Assembly (NCBI RefSeq): GCF_035083965.1
Contig: NC_089724.1
Coordinates: 501,001 to 565,000 of the forward strand
Direction: 5' to 3'
DNA: 64,000 nucleotides
DNA from: Branchiostoma lanceolatum
Lineage: Eukaryota; Chordata; Leptocardii; Amphioxiformes; Branchiostomatidae
Position numbers and translations under genes: made by a program. Below are positions 36,021-48,000 of this stretch, piece by piece. Each line of letters starts with the position of its first letter. Position 1 is the first letter of the stretch. The notes beneath the pieces were generated by a model, which did no database searches, was not told the origin of the DNA, and saw only the letters and a list, made by a program, of their open reading frames with translations.

Positions 36021-39000
36021 ATGGCTTGGAGGTTGTCTTGTCACCAGTTCCGGATCCAGTTTTGCCGCCATGCGCAGGTCAAACACGTCCTGCAGGGGAC
36101 TAAAGTTCGCAAAGTGTCGTCTGCCGCCACCGGCCAAGATGGCGGCTGTTCTGACGAGTCAGGCCGGGCGGGCGGAGCCGGGTTGTTCTGCTGTCAGGCC
36201 CGGAGTTTCACCTCAAGGTCCCGCCCAGGTGTGCAGCAGACGCCGTCAGGTGAGGCGCTGCGTCTTAGAGACGTGTGCAAAAGATAAGAAATAAGACCTG
36301 TAACGTTATTTGAAGACGCTGTCGCAGAAAGCTAGAGATCGTCATCAGTTTTTGATGATTAAATTGTACGGACTATTTCATAACATCTGCCTAGTAATCT
36401 GTTATTGCAGAGAGGGTGAAAGAGAATTGGCAACTATAGAAATAGGCTTGGATATGACTTAGTCCGGGCAACCAGCCCGACATGATGGTGATGATGACAA
36501 TGCTTAGTAACTGTTCTGATACTGTTCCATGTGTGAGCCAGGTTACGACGAGGCATTCCGGAGAGCCAGGGACCAACCAGAAGATTTCTGGGGGGAGCAG
36601 GCAGAGAACATTGTGTGGACCCGGCGATGGGACAGAGTGTTGGACGCTACAGACCCTGTACATCCGAAATGGTAAGGAACGCTACAGACCCCAGCAGGAT
36701 TGATTTTCTGCTATTTTTGCTTCTTTCAACTTCGTATACGTAGTTGAGCCTCCTGTTTCCAATTAGTTGGATCTGGGAGACCCCGGATCGAATCCGGGAT
36801 GGGTATCCTTGTCGGAGCTGCACCGTCTTTCGGAAGAGACGATAAATGGGGGTCCCGTGTTCGAGGAGGTGCCTCGAGTGCGTTACAACAGCCTCATTAC
36901 TCACATGGGTACCTACTGGCTGAAATAATACAACCTGGTGAATTATTATTATTAAAAATGTATATTTTCGTCTCCTGTACCTTGATAGCTAAAATGTAGT
37001 TTCAAACATGTAACCTAGCAACTACCATACAACACTGTACAGTGAAAGTTGCACGACTGTGCCTCAGGTTCCCCGGTGGTGAGCTGAACGTGTGTTACAA
37101 CGCGGTGGACCGTCACGTGGACGCAGGGTTCGGCGACCACACCGCCATCATCCACGACAGCCCCGTCACCAACACCATCGAGCACATGTCCTACAGGCAG
37201 TTTCAGGAGCAGGTAGGTCTGGTTTGTGTGGGATCAGGGGTCCCGGGTTCGAATCCACGACAGTCCCATCACCAACACCATCGAGCACATGTCCTACAGG
37301 CAGTTTCAGGACCAGGTAGGTCTGGTTTCTGTGGGATCAGGGGTCCCGGGTTCGAATCCACGACAGTCCCATCACCAACACCATCGAGCACATGTCCTAC
37401 AGGCAGTTTCAGGACCAGGTAGGTCTGGTTTGTGTGGGATCAGGGGTCCGGGGTTCGAATCCACGACAGCCCCGTCACCAACACCATCGAGCACATGTCC
37501 TACAGGCAGTTTCAGGACCAGGTAGGTCTGGTTTCTGTGGGATCAGGGGTCCCGGGTTCGAATCCACGACAGTCCCATCACCAACACCATCGAGCACATG
37601 TCCTACAGGCAGTTTCAGGACCAGGTAGGTCTGGTTTGTGTGGGATCAGGGGTCCGGGGTTCGAATCCATGACAGCCCCGTCACCAACACCATCGAGCAC
37701 ATGTCCTACAGGCAGTTTCAGGAGCAGGTAGGTCTGGTTTGTGTGGGATCAGGGGTCCGGGGTTCGAATCCACGACAGCCCCGTCACCAACACCATCGAG
37801 CACATGTCCTACAGGCAGTTTCAGGAGCAGGTAGGTCTGGTTTCTGTGGGATCAGGGGTCCGGGGTTCGAATCCATGACAGCCCCGCAACCAACACCATC
37901 GAGCACATGTCCTACAGGCAGTTTCAGGACCAGGTAGGTCTGGTTTGTGTGGGATCAGGGGTCCGGGGTTCGAATCCACGACAGCCCCGTCACCAACACT
38001 ATCAAGCACATGTCCTACAGGCAGTTTCAGGAACAGGTACACGTATGTCTGGTTTCTGTGGGATCAGAGGTCTGGGGTTCGAATCTACGACAGCCCCGTA
38101 ACTAACAGTATCGAGAACATGTCCTACAGGCAGTTTCAGGACCAGGTAGGTCTGGTTTGTGTGGGATCAGGGGTCCGGGGTTCGAATCCACGACAGCCCC
38201 GTCACCAACACTATCAAGCACATGTCCTACAGGCAGTTTCAGGAACAGGTACACGTATGTCTGGTTTCTGTGGGATCAGAGGTCTGGGGTTCGAATCTAC
38301 GACAGCCCCGTAACTAACAGTATCGAGAACATGTCCTACAGGCAGTTTCAGGACCAGGTAGGTCTGGTTTGTGTGGGATCAGGGGTCCGGGGTTCGAATC
38401 CACGACAGCCCCGTCACCAACACCATCGAGCACATGTCCTACAGGCAGTTTCAGGACCAGGTAGGTCTGGTTTGTGTGGGATCAGGAGCCGGGGTTCAAA
38501 TCCAGGACAGCCCAATCACCAACACCATCAAGCACATGTCCTACAGGCAGTTTCAGGACCAGGTAGGTCTGGTTTCTGTGGGATCAGGAGTCCGGGGTTC
38601 GAATCTACGACAGCCTCGTCACCAACACCATCGAGCACATGTCCTACAGGCAGTTTCAGGACCAGGTAGGTCTGGTTTCTGTGGGATCAGGGGTCAGGGG
38701 TTCGAATCCACGACAGCCCCCGCAGCCAACACCATAGAGCACATGTCCTACAGGCAGTTTCAGGACCAGGTAGGTCTGGTTTCTGTGGGATCAGGGGTCC
38801 GGGGTTCGAATCCACGACAGCCCCGTCACCAACACCATCGAGCACATGTCCTACAGGCAGTTTCAGGAGCAGGTAGGTCTGGTTTGTGGGGGATCAGGGG
38901 TCCGGGGTTCGAATCCACGACAGCCCCGTCACCAACACCATCAAGCACATGTCCTACAGGCAGTTTCAGGACCAGGTAGGTCTGGTTTGTGGGGGATCAG

Positions 39001-42000
39001 GGGTCCGGGGTTCGAATCCACAACAGTCCCGTCACCAACACCATCGAGCACATGTCCTACAGGCAGTTTCAGGATCAGGTAGGTCTGGTTTGTGGGGGAT
39101 CAGGGGTCCGGGGTTCGAATCCACGACTGTCCCGTCACCAACACCATCGAGCACATGTCCTACAGGCAGTTTCAGGACCAGGTAGGTCTGGTTTGTGGGG
39201 GATCAGGGGTCAGGGGTTCGAATCTACGACAGTCCCATCACCAACACCATCGAGCACATTTCCTACAGGCAGTTTCAGGAGCAGGTAGGTCTGGTTTCTG
39301 TGGGATCAGGGGTCCGGGGTTCGAATCTGCGACAGTCCCGTCACCAACACCATCGAGCACATGTCCTACAGGCAGTTTCAGGAATAGGTTAAGGTTTGCA
39401 CTCAGTAACAATAGGCCAATAGCTGCATGTGGATCAGGGTTCCTGGGTTTGAATCTATGATCATCATAAGCCCTATAGCTCTGTCACCAACAGTATCCAG
39501 CACATGTGTTGATGTGTGTACCATGTGTGTTGATGTGTGTTACCGGCATGTCGATGTGTGTACCATGTGTGTTGATATGTGTACCATGTGTGTTGATGTG
39601 TGTTGATGTGTGTACCATGTGTGTTGATGTGTGTTGTGTGTGTTATACAGGTGTCCAGGTTTGCCGGAGTCCTGAGTAAACACGGCGTACAGAAGGGAGA
39701 CCGCGTGCTGATCTACATGCCGATGTGATGTGTGTTGATTGGTGTACCATGTGTGTTGATGTGTGTTGTGTGTGTTATCCAGGTGTCCAGGTTTGCAGGA
39801 GTCCTGAGTAAACACGGCGTACAGAAGGGAGACCGCGTCCTGATCTACATGCCGATGACGCCGCACGCCATGGTCGCCATGTTGGCGTCGGCCCGACTCG
39901 GAGCGATCCATTCGCTGGTGTTCGGGGGGTTCGGAGGGAAGGAGCTGGCCACAAGAGTGGGGCATGCTAAGGTGAGACGGGGTGGTTTATGTCAGGTTAA
40001 TTGCCTTCGCCGTAGGCACTTTGCCGTAGGCAGAAGGGTATATTTTATTTGTAATAAATTCTTTCAAACATTGATGAAGGTTTGACATCTAGATAATAAG
40101 GTACACAAAGTAACAGTTACTCAAGCAACTGGACAATTTTTGCACCTAATTGTACCTCGAGTAACCGTTACCTTACAAACCTTTGAAAACTTTTGGTCAG
40201 TAAATAGTTGTCATATCGTTTGAAACTACAGTCAAACTACAGTCAAACCTGTACCAGTGACCAGGTCCACATTGTGGCCACTATTTGATGGTCACTTATT
40301 TTTCCCTTCCACCCAAGCATCCAGAAACGTGTCCGTGGTGTCTACTGCAGACATTCTCCTCAAGTCTTGTGTCTGTGGTCACTACAGATGCACATGTTTG
40401 ACTGTACACATGTTTGTTGCTGCGGCTTGTGTTTTACCTGCAATGCTGGCACTGTAAGACAGGGGGCATGAGTTAGCAGTACATCTGCTATGTGAATGTA
40501 TCTAATGTCTTCAGTGGAAGTGTTTCTTTAGTGTCATGCAATACAAGTGTGCATGACTTTTCTACTGACTCTTGGTCAATGATATTTGTGTCAAGGGGGT
40601 ACAATGTGATGTTTCCAAACATCTATTGGGTGTGAAAATAACATTTTATTCACTTATTCATTCATGGAGTTGATTTTTCTATTTTATTTGATGAACAATC
40701 ACCCCCTGAATCCTCCCGATGTCTTGCCCTCCCCCAGCCCAAGGTCATTGTGACGGCCTCGTGTGGGATGGAGCCCTCCCGCATCGTGCAGTACCAGCCC
40801 ATGGTACAGGAGGCGCTGCAGCTCAGCGGCCACCAGCCAGCTAAAGTCATCCTCTACAACAGGCCGGTGGTGAGGAGATGCAGCTTTCAACTTTCACCTT
40901 TCTTGAAATTTTTTTATTTCTTAAAGTTTCGTTCTATCTTCAAGTTTCTTTTTTTACCTACAGTTTCTTCCTTGCAGTTTCTTTCTTTCTTAGATTTTCT
41001 TTCTTTCTTAAAGTTTCCTTCTTTCTCAAAGTTTCTTTCTTTCTTAAAGTTTCTTTCTTTCTTAAAGTTCTTTCTTTCTTAGTGTCTTTCTTAGTTTCTC
41101 TCTTGCAGTTTTTTCTCTCCTTCCTTCCTCCTTTCCTTCTTCTTTTTTTCTTTTAGAGAAGCCGTGCCATAACATGAAATATATCATTCCATTATCTTAT
41201 GTATCGAGTAATGATGTTAGGTTAGTACACTAGTATAAATAGTCCGTAGTTGTTAATATTCCATGTTATTTGCCGTACATTATACCTGATGCAATTGTTG
41301 TGCAATAAACTTGACTTGACTTGACTTTCTTTCTCTGTCTTTTTTCTTCCCATGCCTTCGGTCTGTCTCTTTTTAATTGCCCCCCCCCCCCCCCCACTTC
41401 TTATTGCTTTCACCGTCCTGTGTTTCGTTTTTGTACTTCTTATGCCTTTGCTCATTGTAACAGACCTGTTTGGTCTCCCACTGCAGTTTTCGGTGTCGCT
41501 CCCGTCAGAGCAGTGGTGCTGCTGGGATGAGGAGATGGCGTCAGCGCGGCCTCACGACTGCGTTCCTGTAGATGCCATGTTCCCACTTTACCTGCTCTAC
41601 ACATCCGGAACCACCGGCTTGCCTAAGGTCTGGACTTTCATACTATATAGATACTCAATAGATAGTATGTCGCGGATTACGAACATAACATTTTTAAGAA
41701 AAGAAAACATGCTCTTTAAAGAGAAGCAACTCATCTTATTAGGCTGTAGTCAAATCCCTGAAAAATGACAATTTAATTCTATGAATAACTTCTTCTGGCT
41801 GTACTTTTATTGACTTCGAGAAGCTTCAAACATTGATCAGTACAATATTGATTTTTGATTCTCCAACGGCAACACTTGCACTCACCGATAACGGTTAGAG
41901 CGTTGGGCTCAGAACAATCAGGTTCCAGGTTTGATACTCATCATGCCCCAACGTTGTGCCTTAGGGAAAGAGACTTCACATCATATTCCTACCGTAGTAC

Positions 42001-45000
42001 CATGACGGTGGAGTGACAACTACCGAGCCTCTTCGGCTAATCTATCAAAAGTGTAAAAAAATACACTCAGATTTGGTGCCCAACGTGCCAACATCTGCAT
42101 ATTTTCCACCGAGAGCCTTAAATTTATTTTGTTTTTTTCTTATTTATCATGCAACGGTATCTTTTTGACATTTTTCTCCTTAGTCGTTTATAGAATGGTA
42201 CATGTGTTTGTCACAATGAAGTCTTGAAACCAGTTTTAGGGGTACCCTGATATATGTCTCTATTTCATACAGAATATTGTGGTTGATGCACATCAGAAAA
42301 GCTGTTGCTTTATATAATTACAGTTTTGTTTGTTTTGCTGTTCTTTCAGCAGAAAGATGTTAGCAGGGACAAGTTATTACATTTACATGTGAAATAAAAT
42401 GCAACTACCAAAGAAAGAAATCACTGTTATATTTCATGCCTGCGATGACTTTAACATCACATTTTGATTTCAATGTTCTCCCCGTTACCTAGGCAGTGGT
42501 ACGTCCCAGTGGAGGCCATGCTGTCATGCTGCACTGGAGCATGTGGAACATCTACGGGATCAAACCACAAGAGGTAGGCTGTAGGGGTGGGCAGGGTCTA
42601 AAGGTCCTGCATTTCCTGAAACTAAATTAAACAGATTTTGCCTTCCATGTCACAGATGGTTGCTTATCATTCCTCTCAGGAGAGAGATGCAGTTTCGGTG
42701 TCTGAACAGTCCGACGCACACGACTTACTTTTTACCTTGCGCCTCCTGGGTGTCCTAACCCAGACAAGGGGCTGTCCTAGGTGTTTTTAAATATTCATCT
42801 GGTATTTGTATGTCTGTTCCAAGTTCAATAAAGATGATTTTAACTCTCTCTCTTCCATTTTTGTATTGAATCATGTACTGTAAATTCAGTTATTTCTGCA
42901 AGGGTTTAATTTGGTGGTAAAATTAGAAAAGAGCTTTTTTTTTGTTTTTTGTTTCAGTTGTGTAGCACTGTATCACTGTACAGTGAACATTGGAGATGCA
43001 TACTTTTAGTGAATTTGTAGTGGTCACTGTGGAAACATTCCAGGATTGACGGTACCGTGTGGCTCTTTTCTGCAGGTGTGGTGGGCGGCCTCTGACCTGG
43101 GCTGGGTCGTAGGTCACTCCTACATCTGTTACGCCCCGCTGTTGCATGGCAACACAACCATCATGTACGAGGTAAGGTTTCAACTGGGACAAGTCCTTCC
43201 AGAATACAATACAATACCCTCAATTCCTACAGTCCTGTATTAAAACTTTCAATACACATGCCTGTTCTAAAAGACCTTAATGTACATTGGTCACCTCACA
43301 CGCACACACTCAATATCCGGTAAACGTCTACCTAGTTACCTTTACCCCCAGGAACCTTTAGGATCACATGTTGGAAGAGCTTTATTTTCATTCCTGTACC
43401 AGCTCCGTAACCAGTGTTGTACATGATAGACAATTTTATTCTATTTAGTTCTTGGTAGATGTTACTCATAAGATGTACATTAGTGACTCTCCTTCAGCAT
43501 AACTGATTTTTGAGATTCAACAATTAAGGGAAAAACGAAAATACACAGATAATACCATTTGATAAGACAATTTACGCAAATATGTATGTGTATTTAACTA
43601 GACTGAGTCATCACCATTAGTGCTGTACTAGAGATGTAGTTTGGGGTGTCTGTGTGTGTGTGTGTTTGTGTTTCCGGATTATTGTAGTCAGCATAACTCA
43701 AGAACCTCTCGATAATTATGATGATACTTTGTATGTGGGTAGATGTTGGGAAGACGAATGTCAAAGTTGATTTTTGGCCTCCTGGTATGTGACCTTGTTT
43801 CTGTATGTTTGCTGTCATGTATGAGGTAAGACCTGTTGCTATTCCTACACCAAAAAAGCAATTACTCAAACAACTGGATATAATTTTGGAAACGGTCAGA
43901 CGTTTCAAGTAGCATCCACTACTTTTCGTCAGTGACTGTGAGCAAGATCAGTTGAACAGCAGGTTTATAACCACGAACTATGAATTGATATGCAAATAAG
44001 GAGAAGACAAATTTTTAGATAGTCCAATAGAAAGCGAATTAGACAACTCAAGACAAGGTTGCTATTCCTGTTTGTTTGCCAGGGCAAGCCGGTCGGCACA
44101 CCGGACGCAGGAGCGTTTTTCCGCGTGATGAGTCAGCACAAAACGACCGGAATGTTCACGGCGCCCACCGCAATCAGGGCTATTCGCAAAGAGGTAAGTA
44201 TGCAAGGCTATGTATTAATTTCTCAGCAGTTTGTTTACTATGCACAAGCCCCAGTCGTCAGCTTAATACATGTACCACTGGGCTGTCAGGTATCACCTGA
44301 TAGGACGCTGTTGTACAGCACCGAGGGGGGGATGGGTGGACCGACTATTACCTGACGAATTGTAAGGGTCTGGAGGCTGCCATTAAGTGCTAGCTTGGGT
44401 GACCTCATTACAAGTGCCCCAGGTGCGGCCATAGGATTGTGAGGTTTGAACCATTCACACCGGGATTAACTATACTCTTTTCAATAAGTGTAGTGGATTT
44501 CTTTTACTTGCTCGAGAATGTCTTCAAGAAGGATTTACTTGAACCTAGAGAAATAAAGAATATTTTTCATGCAAAACATAGCCAGTGTTCTCACCAGAAT
44601 TTTTTCACAGCATAGGGGTCAGGTACAGAAGGCCAACTGTAGCGGTGCAAGTCACACATGGAGTGCTGAAGACATGACCAGAGTAGGGAGTCCGGCATGT
44701 TCCCCCGGAAAATTTGTAAATTCATAACCCAATGAGACATTATTTCATACATTTTGAGGGATAAATTTTGCGAAGTAGAGTTTTTCCTCTGTCACAGCCT
44801 TATTCTAAAGCCAAATATGAACTTTTTATAAGATTTATGAAGGGTCACAAGGTTTGTCCCAGAAAGAAACACCCCTATGCTGGTTGAAACACAGCATAGG
44901 GGTCCAGATCACAGCATAGGGGGCCCCTATGCTGAAAAGGCCTGGCGAGAACACTGATAGCTACCTACAAGCAGTTTGAAGATCAAAATGAGACGAATTG

Positions 45001-48000
45001 ATAATGCTTCCAAACTTAACTCAAAACTGGATTCTCTTTGTTTTATGTTATTTTAGACTATAGAATCTCAGAGGAAGCTGGAAAATGCCCTTTCACTTGA
45101 TTTGTACTGCTTAAAAACTGGTTCTTTGTTCATAACTTATTTGTTGTAAGTGTAGAGTAAAGTTAGATTTGATTGTTCATCCCATTCAATTATGTTTGTT
45201 TCAGGATCCCAATGCAGAGTTGGCTAAACAGTACCCGCTCACACAGTAAGTCATGTAGGTGTGCTGTGGAGGAACACTGTTTGCAACATTGGAATGAATA
45301 TAGAAAAATGTTTCAGTGACTACCTTTCTAAGGTAAACTCTGTATACTGACACGGTGTGTGTTTTATAAAGGAGTTCATAGCTTGGTTTGTTATTGAGTC
45401 AAACCTGTACTAGTGACCACCTTTACATAATCATTATAGGCTCACCTGGCTGTCTATCTATTGTGCTCATTAGACTATAGTCAGGTTTGACTGTTATCAA
45501 CTTGAATGTTCCACTAAGTGACTTTTCTGTGTTCTGATTCTTTTGTTTCTCACCATTTCCTGTCTCGCTGTCTCACGCTGACTCTCGCCCATCCGCTGTC
45601 CTTTCCACCAGGGTCTCAGCTACTATACTGTAACTAATGTAAACTCAGAGGTAAGACCATTGGATTTGAGCTAGCTTTTCTCTGTTGTTTGTCATTTCTT
45701 TGACTGTTCTCAATGCTTTCCTTCTGACCTGTACCAAATGTATTGTAAGTCACACAGTCAGTTTTCCTCACAGTCCTCTGTTTTCATATAACCTCTACTG
45801 ACTTTTTACTTTTACCTGGAATGCTTTGCTCATGTTCGCAAAGCTCGGTCAGCATTTGTTCTGTTTCCTTCCCAGTTTGCGGAACTTCTATGTGGCGGGA
45901 GAGCACTGCGACTCCGAAACCCTGCACTGGACACGGGAGGTGATGGGGGTGCCGGTACTGGACCACTGGTGGCAGACAGGTCAGGGCTGGGTTAGAGTTC
46001 AGGGGTTAGGGGTCAGGGTCCACACTGGACACGCGAGGTGATGGGGGTGCCGGTACTGGATTACTGGTGGCAGATAGGTCAGACCTGGGTTAGAGTTCAG
46101 GGGTTAGGACTTAATAGGTGATGGGGCTGCCTGTACTGGACTACGGGTGGCAGACAGGTAAGGGCTGGGTTAGAGTTCAGGGGTTAGGGGTCAGCACTGG
46201 ACCTGGGAGGTGATGGGGGTGCCTATACTGGATCAGTGGCCTGGTGGCAGACAGGTCAGGTCTGGGGTTAAGGGTCAGTGCATGTAAATATAGAAAACAA
46301 GTGAAGTGCAATTTTCCGAAATGGCACCTTTACCAATGTGTCAAGACATAGGGCTTAAAAACGTTTTGTTTCCAAATGTCTTCTCTTTCCAAAAGTGAAA
46401 TTACAGGTGTTCAATGATCCATACACATGACTGCACATTTTCATCATCATGATACTTGACTGTGGAAATCTTTTTTTCAGAGACGGGTTCAGCCATCACG
46501 GCCAGCCACATGGGTCTGGGGGACGAGGGTTACCCCACCCCCGGGGTCTCAGGGAAACCTGTGCCTGGCTGGGACGGTAAGGCAGGGGTAAAGCTATTAA
46601 GGTGGGGTAGGAGTTCTGTAAGGGTTAGGGAGGGGGTGCTAGGGTCAGTTTCCCTGGGAAACCTTTGCCTGTCTGGGACAATAAAGGTTAGGTTAGGGAA
46701 CGGTTATGAAAGAGGGGGTAAGGGTAAATAATTCAGGCAATGATATGGGTTAAGGAGATGTATGGGCGAGGGTAAGGGGATGGGTGTTAAGGAGGGGGTA
46801 AGGATTGGGCAAGGATAAGGGTTACGGAAATGTTTGGGTGAGGGTAATGGTTAGGTTACGGGATGGGTGTGAAGGAGGGGGTAGGTGTTAGATGTTGCAT
46901 AAGGGTGTTAGGGAGGGGTTAGGTCTTGATGAGACATTGAAATGATACAATTTTGGACCCCCTGGCAGCTTGTTATGGTACTGCAGTGGAACTTCTGTTT
47001 TGTACCTATTGATCTGAACATGGTACAGCCTTCAAATTGAAGAGGTAGATAGCTCTTCTGCATGGTAAGAAATGACATAGGTTTGAGCCCCCCGGCAGCT
47101 TGTTCTGGAACTGCAGGGGTGGTTTTATTCAGGTGTAAGCAAAGAAAGTAAAGAAAAAAGTTACTTTTAAGATATTTAAGATGTTTGGGTTACAAGAATA
47201 TTCCTCAAACAGTGACTTAAAAAGGTAGCGTAATACGCACCTCCAAATTTTCTACGTCTTCTGTACGTCTTGTTCATGGAGTGACCTAGTCTCACAAGAA
47301 CACGAGACTAGGCCGAGACTTGTGAAGATCGTCCTACCTCCCCCGCCTCCTTGCGGAGTAGGGGTAAGTAGGACCTGGGCAGCTCCCAACCTCCGGTACG
47401 GATCCTCACAAGTCTTGGCCTTGTCTCGTGTTCTCGCGAGACTAGGTCACTCCATGAACAAGACGTACAGAAGACGTAGAAAATTTGGAGGTGCGTATTT
47501 CGCTACCTTTTTAAGTCACTGTTTGAGGAATATTCTTGTAACTGTTATTATACATGACTGATGAACCTCTTCAACGATATCCTTAAGACGTTTGGTAGAT
47601 ATATTTAGACAGTAGCGATGCATGTAGAGGCTATTAGGTATTAGCCTTTTAAAAATGTTTTCATGTTGCATTTCAGTGAGAGTGCTGAATGAACAGACTG
47701 GAGAAGGTATGTTTGTTTGTTTGTTTGTTTGCAAAACCGGTTAAGTGGTTAACAGACGAGTTTTGTACTACAAGCTGGGTAAGACCAGGCTGACAGTTTT
47801 TACCGACTCAAACCTTCTCTGATATTGTGTACTGGGTTCTTAAAGTGCCTAAGGTTTTGACACGTGTCACGGTCATTGGGAGTAGACAAATCTATCATGC
47901 AAGGAACCGTTAATGGAGGAAGAGGGGTAGGCAACGGAACAGATGGGAGGATGATATGAGAAAATGAACAGGCATGACACTAAGTGAAACATGTTGCCAG

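Noticed and set aside
37213..39390. Tandem tRNA genes suggested by GGTTCGAATCC boxes
   Set aside because: No cloverleaf, acceptor stem or A-box could be formed around the B-box; the box lies in the intronic half of an exon-edge repeat.
40878..41156. Phe/Ser-rich frames ([15 protein letters not shown])
   Set aside because: Translation of the intronic TTTCTTTCTTAAAG tract.
46577..46930. Interstitial telomeric array
   Set aside because: GGGTTA is mixed with many other G-rich words at irregular spacing; no run of exact telomere units.
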